Below are positions 1 through 7,925 of a DNA stretch of 64,000 nt, piece after piece (position 1 is the stretch's first letter; each line of letters starts with the position of its first letter). The notes beneath the pieces are model-generated. The model ran no database searches, was not told the origin of the DNA, and saw only the letters and a program-made list of their open reading frames with translations. The stretch comes from Akkermansia muciniphila. Its GTDB lineage: Bacteria; Verrucomicrobiota; Verrucomicrobiia; Verrucomicrobiales; Akkermansiaceae. A program made the translations under genes and the position numbers. The DNA lies in assembly GCA_004557455.1 (NCBI GenBank), contig SFDX01000013.1:1-64000 (forward strand), given 5' to 3'.

Positions 1-172
1 CTCTTCTCTCCCCGTTTTTCCCCTTATGCCCTTACGCGCATGCGCACACGCACACACGCACGTAAGGCATATTTTTACCGCAATGCGCTGCCTCCGTTTG
101 ATGCCTATATCCCGAAAACCCTTGATTTTATTAAGAATTCTCCTTATTATAATAAAAATTTTATATAAAAAA

Positions 173-334
173 GGTATGTGAGAATAGGCGTCCGGTATGT
201 CAGAGGAGCCGTCCGGTATGTCAGAGGAGGCGCTCGGTATGTCAGAGGAGGCGCTCGGTATGTCAGAGAAGGCGCTCGGTATGTCAGAGAAGGCCGCCGG
301 TATGTCAGAGGAGGGGGTCGGTATGTCGGAATGA
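173..334. repeat. 21-bp tandem repeat array, about 7.7 units
   Basis: Units start at 173, 194, 215, 236, 257, 278, 299 and 320, exactly 21 bp apart; the last is partial. The core is GGTATGTCAGAGGAGGCGCT with small changes between units, the first unit being the most divergent. Each unit carries an ATG and, 8-9 nt before the next unit's ATG, a purine block GAGGAGG or GAGAAGG. An AT-rich tract with a TATAAT at 148-153 precedes the array, and an imperfect hairpin (cttacg / cgtaag, 31-66) lies further upstream. Confidence 0.95.
197..334 (+). CDS. Possible 45-aa heptad-repeat peptide encoded by the 21-bp array
   Basis: Reading from the ATG at 197 in the frame of the internal ATGs gives a 45-residue peptide made of the heptad MSEEALG and variants (MSEEPSG, MSEKALG, MSEKAAG, MSEEGVG). 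It ends at a TGA at 332-334, just after the array. The first repeat unit has stops in this frame (TGA at 179, TAG at 185), so the reading frame opens at the second unit. The peptide is acidic and could form an amphipathic helix. Every unit also supplies a Shine-Dalgarno-like block correctly spaced before the next ATG. No homologue is known to me. The frame may simply be open because the unit length is a multiple of three. Confidence 0.25.
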   Translation: MSEEPSGMSEEALGMSEEALGMSEKALGMSEKAAGMSEEGVGMSE

Positions 335-437
335 ACTTCCCCGCCGCCAAGAGCAGCCGCAAGCGGTCAGCCATGCTCGCATTCTACAGGCACAGCGGTA
401 CGGAATCTCCCCCGGGTTCTTTTGACGCGAAGGAGAA

Positions 438-467
438 AGCTGCCGCAGGCGCGGGCCCACGGCAGCT
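438..467 (-). terminator. Stem-loop downstream of glgP
   Basis: An 8-bp stem (AGCTGCCG / CGGCAGCT) lies about 28 nt past the glgP stop. On the minus strand it is followed by TTTCTCCTTC. It is a plausible but weak intrinsic terminator. Confidence 0.45.
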
Positions 468-494
468 TCAGGAAGGTGGCAACAGCCCGATGGA

Positions 495-2168
495 TCAGGC
501 GTTGTACATCTTGGTGTAGTACTCGTCCGCCATGCGATCGGAGTCGAAAGCCGGGCAGATGTCGTTCATGGCGTTGAAGACCAAGTCCAGCCAAGCCTCG
601 CGGTTGTCGTAGTAGAGCGGCAGCACCTTGGACTCCAACACGGCGTAGAAGTTATCGCGGTCGGAGCGGTCGCGGGCCTCGACGCCGAGACCGAGCTTGG
701 CCTCCGGGATGATGAAGCAGTTCTCACCGTCGCGCTCGAACTCACGCACCCAGCCATCGTTGGTGGAGATGGTGATGGAGCCGTTCATGGTGGCGGACAT
801 GCCGGAGGTACCGGAAGCCTCGCGAGTCACCACGGGGTTGTTGAGCCAGAGGTCCGAACCGTTCTTGAGGAGACGGCTGAGGGCCAGCTCATAACCGGTG
901 AGCACGGCACAGCGCGGGAACTTGTTGCTGAGCTTGTTGAGGTTATTGAAGATCTCCACGGCCTTGAAATCGGTCGGGAAAGGCTTACCGGCCCAGATCA
1001 TCTGCACGGGGCGGTTGGTGCGCTGCAGCATGCGCTCGAACATCGCCGGGTTTTCCGTGATGAGGGCCGGGCGCTTGTAAGCGGCGAAGCGGCGAGCCCA
1101 AACAATCGTGAGGGTATCCTCATCGAACAAGTGGCCCGTCTGCTCGCCCACCACGCGGAAGAGCTCCTTCTTGAGGGCGCGCTTGCGGGCGGCAAAAGCC
1201 TTCTTGTCGCGGGACTCGAAAGCCTCCGCCAACTCCGGGTCCTGCCAGTAGAGGCGGTTCTGCGCATTCGTCACATGCGTGATGGGGCAGATGTCGCTGT
1301 AATTCTTCCACATCTCGCGGGAGACCTCACCGTGCAGAGCGGACACACCGTTGGCCAGATGGGACAGGCGAAGAGCGGCCAGCGTGTAGTTGAAGGTCTG
1401 CTCATTCGGATCCAGCTTCAGGAAGCTGCGCACCTGATCCAGGGAAAGGCCGTCGAAGAAGGAGAAGTTCGCCATCAGGTTGATGTCCATCTTCTCGTTA
1501 CCGGCCTCCTCCGGGGTGTGGGTGGTGAAGACGAAACGCTTGCGCACCTCCTCCACGTTGCCGCCGTTGCGGGCCAGCATGTTAAAGGCGGCACCGATGG
1601 CATGCGCCTCGTTCATGTGGTAAATCTCCGGCTCCACGCCCAGCTCCTCGAAGAGGCGGGCACCGCCCTGCCCCAGCACGATGTACTGCGAGATACGCGT
1701 CATCGGGTTGGAGTCATACAGACGCTGCGTGATGGAGCGGCTCATCTCATCGTTCTCCGGCAGGTCCGTGGAGAGGAAGAACATCGGCGCGGTGCCGAAG
1801 GTCTCCGGGCGCAGGAAGTAAGCCTTCACCCACACGGGAGAGTTGCAGATGCGGATGAGGAACTTGATGTTGTGATCCTCTAGGAAGCTGTAGTTCTTGC
1901 GGCGGTACTGCACGGCCATGGAACCATCATCGGCGCGGATCTGGTTGTAGTAGCCGTAGGACCACAGAATGCCTACGCCCACCAGGTTCTGGCGCAGCGT
2001 ACCTGCCGAGCGCATGTGCGAGCCGGCCAAGTAGCCTAAGCCGCCGGAGTAGATTTTGAAGACGTTGTCGATGGCAAACTCCATGCAGAAGTATGCAACG
2101 GACTTGCCGTATTTCGGGTCGATCTCATACGGATGCGCATATTGCGCCGGGAGAAAGGACTTGCTCAT
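495..2168 (-). CDS. glgP: Alpha-glucan phosphorylase (GT35), short form
   Basis: Phosphorolytic release of glucose-1-phosphate from glycogen or maltodextrin is the family reaction. The N-terminus (VAYFCMEFAIDN, YSGGLGYLAGSH) and the C-terminal glucan/PLP region are recognisable. Total length is about 557 aa, as in short archaeal/bacterial phosphorylases rather than the roughly 800-aa classical enzymes. Odd point: the motif that normally holds the PLP lysine (EASGTSGMK in short forms) reads EASGTSGMSATMNGS near residue 448, with Ser where Lys is expected. Either this subfamily is divergent or cofactor use is altered. I chose the ATG at 2168; an in-frame TTG at 2195, preceded by GGGGAG, would add nine residues. 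It lies downstream of panB but has its own promoter candidate. Confidence 0.85.
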   Translation of the reverse strand: MSKSFLPAQYAHPYEIDPKYGKSVAYFCMEFAIDNVFKIYSGGLGYLAGSHMRSAGTLRQNLVGVGILWSYGYYNQIRADDGSMAVQYRRKNYSFLEDHNIKFLIRICNSPVWVKAYFLRPETFGTAPMFFLSTDLPENDEMSRSITQRLYDSNPMTRISQYIVLGQGGARLFEELGVEPEIYHMNEAHAIGAAFNMLARNGGNVEEVRKRFVFTTHTPEEAGNEKMDINLMANFSFFDGLSLDQVRSFLKLDPNEQTFNYTLAALRLSHLANGVSALHGEVSREMWKNYSDICPITHVTNAQNRLYWQDPELAEAFESRDKKAFAARKRALKKELFRVVGEQTGHLFDEDTLTIVWARRFAAYKRPALITENPAMFERMLQRTNRPVQMIWAGKPFPTDFKAVEIFNNLNKLSNKFPRCAVLTGYELALSRLLKNGSDLWLNNPVVTREASGTSGMSATMNGSITISTNDGWVREFERDGENCFIIPEAKLGLGVEARDRSDRDNFYAVLESKVLPLYYDNREAWLDLVFNAMNDICPAFDSDRMADEYYTKMYNA

Positions 2169-2225
2169 TGCTGTATCTGGTTGCTGATTGGTCAACGCCG
2201 GAGCTCCCCGAGCGTTACGAGACGT

Positions 2226-2254
2226 ATTTTACACGCTGTTTCGGAAAAGTGAAA
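2226..2254 (-). promoter_or_regulatory. Candidate promoter for glgP
   Basis: TTTCAC (2254-2249), 17-nt spacer, TAAAAT (2231-2226) on the minus strand, between panB and glgP. Confidence 0.4.
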
Positions 2255-2295
2255 GAAAAAAATGAGATACTGACGCAGTACGCAGCCCCGAGGGC

Positions 2296-3078
2296 TCACA
2301 CCTGCGGCGGAAGCGGCACGGAGGCGGCATATTCCCGCACGGCACGAGAAATCTCCGCCGAGATATTCGCGCGGGGCACGGCGAACTTGGGCACGAACCA
2401 AGGGAAACCGCCGACGAGGTCGTGGAAGACGGCCACCTCACCATCACAGGTACCGGAACCGGCACCGATGCCGATGGTGAACACGGGGCACGCCGCCGTG
2501 ACGGCTGACGCCACATCCTTCTTGGTGCACTCGATGACGAGGGAGAACGCGCCCGCGCGCACGACGGCCTGCATATCGCGCATGATGGCGGCGGCCTCCT
2601 CCTCCGTCCGCCCCTTCATGCGGAAGCCCCCCTCCTCCAGTACCTTCTGCGGCAGCAGGCCGATGTGCCCCTGCACGGGAATGCCCGCCTGCACAATGGC
2701 GCGGATGTGTGCCTCCTTGTCCACACCGCCCTCCAGCTTCACCGCATCCGCTCCGGCAGCCACCAAAGCGCGGGCCGTTTGCAGGGCCTGCTCGGGCGTG
2801 TCGTAGGTGTGGATGGGCATATCCCCGATGACCAGAGCGCGCTTTGCGGCGCGTGCCACGGGCTCCACATGGTGCAACATATGCGCCAGGGTCACGTGCG
2901 TGGTATCCGGGTAACCCAGCATCACCATCCCCAAGGAGTCGCCCACCAAGATGATGTCGATACCCGCCTCGTCTACCAAACGCGCGGTGGGGTAATCATA
3001 CGCCGTCAGCTCCGTGACGGGAGCCTTACCTTTTTTCGCCGTCAGGGCCGCGATGATGCCCGTAACATCCTTATTCAT
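2296..3078 (-). CDS. panB: 3-methyl-2-oxobutanoate hydroxymethyltransferase
   Basis: First committed step of pantothenate (CoA) synthesis: transfers a hydroxymethyl group from methylene-THF to 2-ketoisovalerate. The 260-aa protein covers the whole family length. Visible signatures are TAYDYPTARLVDEAGID, the metal-binding LVGDSLGMVMLG, VIGDMPIHTY, AVKLEGG and GHIGLLPQ. The ATG overlaps the folK stop by a few bases (ATATGA), so it is translationally coupled as the last gene of dapA-dapB-folK-panB. The folate gene upstream makes the precursor of its one-carbon cofactor. No panC or panD is seen nearby. Assignment is firm. Confidence 0.95.
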   Translation of the reverse strand: MNKDVTGIIAALTAKKGKAPVTELTAYDYPTARLVDEAGIDIILVGDSLGMVMLGYPDTTHVTLAHMLHHVEPVARAAKRALVIGDMPIHTYDTPEQALQTARALVAAGADAVKLEGGVDKEAHIRAIVQAGIPVQGHIGLLPQKVLEEGGFRMKGRTEEEAAAIMRDMQAVVRAGAFSLVIECTKKDVASAVTAACPVFTIGIGAGSGTCDGEVAVFHDLVGGFPWFVPKFAVPRANISAEISRAVREYAASVPLPPQV

Positions 3079-3581
3079 ATCGGGAAAGGAACTACAGCAG
3101 CTTGGTTCGGCAGAGCCTCGGCCAACTGTTGCACCGTGCGGGACTGCCCCGGGAGCACCAGCAGGGGGTCGATATCACACAGAGGGCGCAGCACGAAAAG
3201 GCGGGTGTGCGCCCGCGGGTGCGGCAGGGTAAGCTCCGGCCCGCTCTGCACCAGCGTACCGTAATATAAGATATCGATATCGCAGGTACGCGGGGCGCCG
3301 TACTCCCCCGTGCGGGTGCGCCCCAGTTGTTGCTCAATGCCCAGGCAAAGCTCCAGCACGCGCTGCGGCGGCAGGGCTGTGTGCAGCTCCACGCAGGCAT
3401 TCAGGAAAGCAGGCGAGCCGGGGGGGCAGTTCACGGGCTCCGTCTCATAGACTTGGGAGAGGCGCAGCGCGCCGAAGTGCTCGGACAAAGCATCGCACGC
3501 CGCCTCCAGATTCGCCAAGCGGTCACCGACGTTTGAGCCCAGCGAAATGCCCACGCGCTGCAATGTGGACTCCCCATCCAT
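3075..3581 (-). CDS. folK: 2-amino-4-hydroxy-6-hydroxymethyldihydropteridine pyrophosphokinase
   Basis: HPPK transfers pyrophosphate from ATP to 6-hydroxymethyl-dihydropterin in folate synthesis. The start used is the ATG at 3581, four bases after the dapB stop, giving 168 aa. Longer reading upstream would run back into dapB. Diagnostic motifs are VGISLGSNVGDR at the N-terminus, ETEPVNCPPGSPAFLNACVE, the catalytic CDIDILYYG and TLPHPRAHTRLFVLRPLCDI. It overlaps panB, so it sits tightly inside the dapA-dapB-folK-panB operon. Family length is normal and no defect is visible. Confidence 0.93.
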   Translation of the reverse strand: MDGESTLQRVGISLGSNVGDRLANLEAACDALSEHFGALRLSQVYETEPVNCPPGSPAFLNACVELHTALPPQRVLELCLGIEQQLGRTRTGEYGAPRTCDIDILYYGTLVQSGPELTLPHPRAHTRLFVLRPLCDIDPLLVLPGQSRTVQQLAEALPNQAAVVPFPI

Positions 3582-3585
3582 GGCC

Positions 3586-4320
3586 TCAGTCAGTAAAGCC
3601 CAGCACGTCCTGCATGTTGTAGAGCCCGGCCGGTTTATCCGCCAACCAAAGGGCCGCACGCACGGCACCTGCGGCAAAGGTCATGCGGGAGGAAGCCTTG
3701 TGCGTCAGCTCCACGCGCTCGCCGTCCGTGGCATAAATAACCGTATGATCCCCTACCACATCACCGCCGCGCAGAGAGTGCATGCCGATCTGGCGCTGCG
3801 GGCGCGCGCCCACCAGCCCCTCCCGGCCGTGCATCACATCCTTCTCATAATCCATCCCCGTCTCCTCGCAGACGACCTCCGCCAAGGTACGCGCCGTGCC
3901 GCTGGGGGCATCCAGCTTGTGGTGGTGGTGCATCTCCACGATCTCAATATCATACTGCTTGAGGATGCGGGTAGCCTTGCGGGTGAGCCAGAAGAGGGTA
4001 TTGACACCCACGGAAAAATTAGACGCGAACACAACGGGGATGCTCTGTGCGGCCTGCGCAATGGCGGCTTTTTCCTCCGCCGTGTGGCCCGTGGTACCGA
4101 TGACAACGGGCTTGCCCTGCGCCACGGCTGCTGCCAGCAGCTCCGCCGTAAATCCGTGGAAAGAGAAGTCCACGGCCACATCCGCCTGAGCCAGTGCGGC
4201 AACAACATCCTGCCCCACATCATGCGTGGCACCGAGCTCCGTGCCCGGGTTCTGCGCCACGGCCTGCTGCACGGCCTGCCCCATGCGGCCGGAGATACCG
4301 GTAACAAGTACCTTCATCAT
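3586..4320 (-). CDS. dapB: 4-hydroxy-tetrahydrodipicolinate reductase
   Basis: Second step of the diaminopimelate/lysine branch, reducing the dapA product with NAD(P)H. The 244-aa protein has the Rossmann motif GISGRMGQ at the N-terminus, VVIGTTGHT, ASNFSVGVN and the substrate-binding and catalytic stretch EMHHHHKLDAPSGTA. The C-terminus ADKPAGLYNMQDVLGF is typical. It starts one base past the dapA stop and ends four bases before folK, so the four genes read as one transcript. The product supplies peptidoglycan and lysine. Start: MMKVLV, first ATG. Confidence 0.96.
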   Translation of the reverse strand: MMKVLVTGISGRMGQAVQQAVAQNPGTELGATHDVGQDVVAALAQADVAVDFSFHGFTAELLAAAVAQGKPVVIGTTGHTAEEKAAIAQAAQSIPVVFASNFSVGVNTLFWLTRKATRILKQYDIEIVEMHHHHKLDAPSGTARTLAEVVCEETGMDYEKDVMHGREGLVGARPQRQIGMHSLRGGDVVGDHTVIYATDGERVELTHKASSRMTFAAGAVRAALWLADKPAGLYNMQDVLGFTD

Positions 4321-4321
4321 A

Positions 4322-5206
4322 TCAGCCCAAGAGGTTGAATTGCTTGAGGAGGGCGGCTAGGGTCTCGTGCTTGGACTCCGCCAGCGGCACCAGCGGCAGA
4401 CGCAGCTCCCAAGTGATGTCCCCGCGCAGGGCCAAAGCAGCCTTGATCGGCACGGGGTTCGTGTCCAAGCTCATCAGGCCCTTCATCAGGGGGTAATACT
4501 TCTTCTGCAGCTCCGTAGCCTTCTTGCCGTCCCCGTTCAGCGCGGCGTAAACCAGCTCTCGCATGGCCGCAGGGGCGATGTTCGAGGTAACGGATACCAA
4601 GCCGCGGGCACCGCAGGAGATGAAGGGAACGGTCAGGCCGTCATCGCCGCTCAGCACGCTGAAGCTCTCCGGCAGGGCCTGCACCAAGCGGTTGACGCGC
4701 TCCACGCTGCCGCCGGCTTCCTTGATAGCCGTGATATTCGGGCAGTCCTGAGCCAGACGAGCCACGGTCTCCACCGCAATCTCGATGCCGCTGCGACCGG
4801 GGATGCTGTAAAGGAGAACGGGCAGCTTGGTGCTGTCTGCCACGGCCTTGAAGTGGCGGTAGACGCCCTCCTGACTCGGCTTGTTGTAGTAGGGGCACAC
4901 CTGCAGGGTGCCGTCCGCGCCCAAGCGCTCGGCCTCCTGAGTCATGGCGATGGCCTCTGCCGTGGAGTTGGAACCGGTGCCGGCGATGACCTGCACGCGC
5001 CCGCGCACGGTTTCGATGGCAATGCGGATGACGTCCATGTGCTCGGCGTGGCTCAGCGTGGGGGATTCACCCGTTGTCCCCACCGGGGCTATGCCGTCCA
5101 CCCCGGCGGCGATCTGTGCCTCAATCAATGCCTTGTAGGCCTCAACATCCACACGCCCGTCCTTGAACGGGGTGATGATGGCCGTGTAAAGTCCTTCGTA
5201 TTTCAT
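4322..5206 (-). CDS. dapA: 4-hydroxy-tetrahydrodipicolinate synthase
   Basis: Condenses pyruvate with aspartate semialdehyde. The 294-aa TIM-barrel protein has GLYTAIITPF at the start, PVGTTGESPTLS (phosphate/carboxylate-binding), Tyr133 in LYSIPGRSG and the Schiff-base lysine K162 in ITAIKEAGG. It is the first gene of the dapA-dapB-folK-panB operon. A good promoter lies immediately upstream with its -10 box ending 12 nt before the ATG, so the leader should be only a few bases long. Length and all catalytic residues are normal. Confidence 0.97.
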   Translation of the reverse strand: MKYEGLYTAIITPFKDGRVDVEAYKALIEAQIAAGVDGIAPVGTTGESPTLSHAEHMDVIRIAIETVRGRVQVIAGTGSNSTAEAIAMTQEAERLGADGTLQVCPYYNKPSQEGVYRHFKAVADSTKLPVLLYSIPGRSGIEIAVETVARLAQDCPNITAIKEAGGSVERVNRLVQALPESFSVLSGDDGLTVPFISCGARGLVSVTSNIAPAAMRELVYAALNGDGKKATELQKKYYPLMKGLMSLDTNPVPIKAALALRGDITWELRLPLVPLAESKHETLAALLKQFNLLG

Positions 5207-5218
5207 AGCTCGCGTGCC

Positions 5219-5246
5219 ATTATACCACCGCAGGCCGAAATGTCAC
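5219..5246 (-). promoter_or_regulatory. Promoter of the dapA operon
   Basis: GTGACA (5246-5241), 16-nt spacer, perfect TATAAT (5224-5219) on the minus strand. The predicted start of transcription is about 5 nt before the dapA ATG. Confidence 0.75.
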
Positions 5247-5274
5247 GCCTTTTTTCACCGCTCAGCGGGAAAAG

Positions 5275-5314
5275 CCCACCCCGCAGGCGATGTGAAGACA
5301 CCCGGCGGGGTGGG
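5275..5314 (-). terminator. Intrinsic terminator after the thioredoxin-fold gene
   Basis: A 10-bp GC-rich stem (CCCACCCCGC / GCGGGGTGGG) is followed on the minus strand by CTTTTCCC, just after the 5326 stop. It separates trpB and its downstream gene from the dapA operon. Confidence 0.7.
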
Positions 5315-5325
5315 TAAAACGGGGC

Positions 5326-6612
5326 TCAGTCCAAGTCCTCCGGCATCTCGCGCAGGGCCGGCGCGCCGGTCTCATCCTCGGGAGCGGTCGGGGTGGCAGG
5401 AGCGGGCGCAGCCGGAGCGGCGGGAGCTCCCTCGATGCGCACACTCTCACGCGGGGAGTCGGTCTTTTTCGGTGTCTCGGCCTGCTTGAGGGCCTCCGGC
5501 AGGGCCGCCTGAAGCTGCAGGTTCGGATAACCGTAGTAAGCCACATGCCCCTTCGGCGTAATGAGCACGGCCCAAGGCACGGACGGAACACGGAAAGCGC
5601 GGGAGACGACGGCGGCTTCGTTATCCAAGTAGGTATTCTCTACCCCGGCATCCGTTATCGCCTGCCGGGCAGTCTCGCCGGGGGCCGTGATGGGGCAGAA
5701 CACCAGCCCGGGGTACTCCTGCTGCATCAGGGCTTGCTTGCGCACGATGTTGGTGCCCACTTCCTCCTCCGGGGTCCAGAAGAGCAGCAGGGTGGCCTTG
5801 CCTTTTACGGGAAAGACGGAGGCCTGCCCCTGCAGGTCCTGCACCTTGACGATGGGCGGAATGCCGCCGGGCACCAAATGCTTGAGGCGGTACACCTGTT
5901 CCTCCGCCACCCGCTCCACGGGGGTGCCGTTGTACAGCGTACCCTCCGGGCACAGGAGGAGGGCCTGGCGCATGTAGTACACCTGCAGGGTGCGGGCGTT
6001 GTCGCCCTCGCTCAGGGCTACATCGGGGTTCTCCATCATCAGGCTCATAGCCACGGCAGCCAACCCGCGGGCTTTGCGGTCCGGGTTCTCCTGAAAAATG
6101 CGGCGCAGCAGCGGCAGGGTGACCACACCGTCCCCTTCCGCCAGAGCGGGGCAGGCTTCTGCAATGGCAGGGCTGCGGTAGTGTGTCGTCTCCACGGTTC
6201 GCAGCAGGGTTTCCGCCGTGCGGGCAGCGCGGCGCGGGGAGTCCGGGTACAGCGACGCCAAGGCTGCGGGGTGGGACAAAAGCCAAGCGACCGCCGGGGC
6301 GGCCCATGGGGCTTCATACTCGTAGGCGGGAGCCGTCTTGGTGCGGGGGGTGGCCTTGCGCTTGCGCTCCTCGGGGGTCAGGGGTATCTGCACCTGCTTG
6401 GTCCCGTTTTTAGCGGAGACGGCGGCCCAGAGCGCGGGCGCAATCTCGGCGGGGTCCGGCGGCGCGGGGACCGCCCCCTCGGCGGCGCGGCAGGCGGCGG
6501 TGTACTCATCCAGCCGCCCCTGCCAATCGGCCAAGGCCTTGTTCATCTCCTGCTCGCCTGCCTGCAAGGCAGCAGCACCCAGCACACAGGCTGCTATCCA
6601 AGCCTTGAACAT
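5326..6612 (-). CDS. Exported thioredoxin-fold (TlpA-like) protein without a CxxC motif
   Basis: The 428-aa protein begins with a signal peptide (MFKAWIAACVLGAAALQAG). The middle is helical. The C-terminal part (about 265-385) looks like a TlpA/AhpC thioredoxin fold: KGKATLLLFWTPEEE, a central beta-alpha region, the cis-proline loop RVPSVPWAVLITPKGHVAYYGYP. Where oxidoreductases have WCxxC this protein has FWTPEEE, so disulfide chemistry by that motif is not possible. The tail (about 385-428) is rich in Ala, Pro and Thr. It starts 12 nt after trpB, so the two are probably co-transcribed, with no obvious functional link. A binding or structural periplasmic role is my inference; the substrate is unknown. 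Confidence 0.75.
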   Translation of the reverse strand: MFKAWIAACVLGAAALQAGEQEMNKALADWQGRLDEYTAACRAAEGAVPAPPDPAEIAPALWAAVSAKNGTKQVQIPLTPEERKRKATPRTKTAPAYEYEAPWAAPAVAWLLSHPAALASLYPDSPRRAARTAETLLRTVETTHYRSPAIAEACPALAEGDGVVTLPLLRRIFQENPDRKARGLAAVAMSLMMENPDVALSEGDNARTLQVYYMRQALLLCPEGTLYNGTPVERVAEEQVYRLKHLVPGGIPPIVKVQDLQGQASVFPVKGKATLLLFWTPEEEVGTNIVRKQALMQQEYPGLVFCPITAPGETARQAITDAGVENTYLDNEAAVVSRAFRVPSVPWAVLITPKGHVAYYGYPNLQLQAALPEALKQAETPKKTDSPRESVRIEGAPAAPAAPAPATPTAPEDETGAPALREMPEDLD

Positions 6613-6624
6613 AGCGCGCGGGTA

Positions 6625-7842
6625 TCAATACTTGTGGTCCTCACCGTAGCCGTACTTCTCCACCACGTAGTCGACGTCCTTGTCGCCTCGGCCGGAGCAG
6701 TTCACCAAGATGGCACCGGTGCGCATCTCCCGAGCGCGGCGCAGGGCGTAGGCAATGGCGTGCGAGCTCTCCAGGGCCGGGATAATGCCTTCGTAGCGGC
6801 TCAGCTTGAAGAAGGCATCCACGGCTTCCTCGTCCGTCACTTTATCATAACAAACACGACCGATGTCACGCAGGTAGGCGTGCTCCGGGCCGACAGAGGG
6901 GTAATCCAAGCCGGAAGCGACGGAGTACACCGGGGCGGGCTCGCCGTTCTCGTCCTTGAGCATGATGCTGTTGAAGCCGTGCATGATGCCCTCCGAGCCG
7001 AAGCTCATGGAGGCCGCGTGGTCGCCCATGGCGGGACCGCGTCCCAGGGGCTCCACGCCGACGATGCGGACGGGGTCGTTCAGGAAGGCGGGGAACATGC
7101 CCATGGCGTTCGAGCCGCCGCCCACGCAGGCGCACACTTCGTCCGGCAGCAGGCCGGTCATCTCCAGGAACTGCTCGCGGGCCTCGTAGCCCACCACGAT
7201 CTGGAAGTCGCGCACCATCATCGGGAAGGGATGCGGACCGAGGGCGGAGCCGATGCAGTAGATAGCTGTTTTGTAGTCGCGCAGGTAGGCCTCGAAGGCG
7301 GAGTCGACGGCCTCCTTGAGGGTCTTGAGCCCCTTCGTCACGCAGACGACCTTCGCGCCGAGCATGCGCATGCGGGTAACATTGGGGGCCTGCTTGCGGA
7401 TATCAACCTCGCCCATGTGGATTTCGCACTCCAGACCATAGTAAGCAGCGGCGGTGGCCAAGGCTACGCCGTGCTGCCCTGCCCCGGTCTCGGCTATCAG
7501 TTTTTTCTTGCCCATGAACTTGGCCAGCAGGCCCTCACCCATGCAGTGGTTGAGCTTGTGGGCACCGGTGTGGTTCAGGTCCTCGCGCTTCAGGTAGATC
7601 TGCGCGCCGCCGTTCAGGCGGGAGAGTCGCTCGCAGTGGCTCACCGGCGTGGGGCGTCCCTGGAACTGCCGGCGGATGCGGCGCAGCTCGTTGATGAACT
7701 GGGCGCTGTGGCAGATGTTATTGTAGGCTTCGGTTATCTCCTCGAAGGCGGGCTTCAATTCGTCCGGCAGGTAGGCGCCGCCGTAGGGGCCGAAGTAGCC
7801 CTTGGCGTCCGGGTGGTCTCTCAGGTAAGAACGGAAATCCAT
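6625..7842 (-). CDS. trpB: Tryptophan synthase beta chain
   Basis: PLP enzyme that joins indole and serine to give tryptophan. The 405-aa protein has KREDLNHTGAHKLNH with the PLP lysine K96, AETGAGQHGVALATAAA and the phosphate-binding CVGGGSNAMGMF. The sequence HKLNHCMGEGLLAKFMGKK differs from the usual HKINNALGQ of enterobacterial TrpB but keeps all key residues. trpA and other trp genes are not in the window, so it is an isolated copy, followed by the thioredoxin-fold gene. The promoter -10 box ends 8 nt before the ATG, so the message is probably leaderless. Confidence 0.95.
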   Translation of the reverse strand: MDFRSYLRDHPDAKGYFGPYGGAYLPDELKPAFEEITEAYNNICHSAQFINELRRIRRQFQGRPTPVSHCERLSRLNGGAQIYLKREDLNHTGAHKLNHCMGEGLLAKFMGKKKLIAETGAGQHGVALATAAAYYGLECEIHMGEVDIRKQAPNVTRMRMLGAKVVCVTKGLKTLKEAVDSAFEAYLRDYKTAIYCIGSALGPHPFPMMVRDFQIVVGYEAREQFLEMTGLLPDEVCACVGGGSNAMGMFPAFLNDPVRIVGVEPLGRGPAMGDHAASMSFGSEGIMHGFNSIMLKDENGEPAPVYSVASGLDYPSVGPEHAYLRDIGRVCYDKVTDEEAVDAFFKLSRYEGIIPALESSHAIAYALRRAREMRTGAILVNCSGRGDKDVDYVVEKYGYGEDHKY

Positions 7843-7850
7843 ATGTTCCT

Positions 7851-7878
7851 ATTCTACCCCCGCGCCGACAGAATGCAA
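7851..7878 (-). promoter_or_regulatory. Promoter of trpB (leaderless type)
   Basis: TTGCAT (7878-7873), 16-nt spacer, TAGAAT (7856-7851) on the minus strand; 8 nt separate the -10 box from the ATG. Confidence 0.7.
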
Positions 7879-7925
7879 GCCTGCGGGTGCCATGATGACA
7901 AACTTAGGGCAGCCCGGGGGCGGGT

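Noticed and set aside
173..334. The 21-bp repeats as a CRISPR array
   Set aside because: The units are contiguous with no spacers and no cas genes are near.
178..519. 113-codon frame through the 21-bp array (RYVRGGA repeats)
   Set aside because: It runs into the 3' end of glgP on the other strand and lacks the Shine-Dalgarno/ATG pattern that the alternative frame has.
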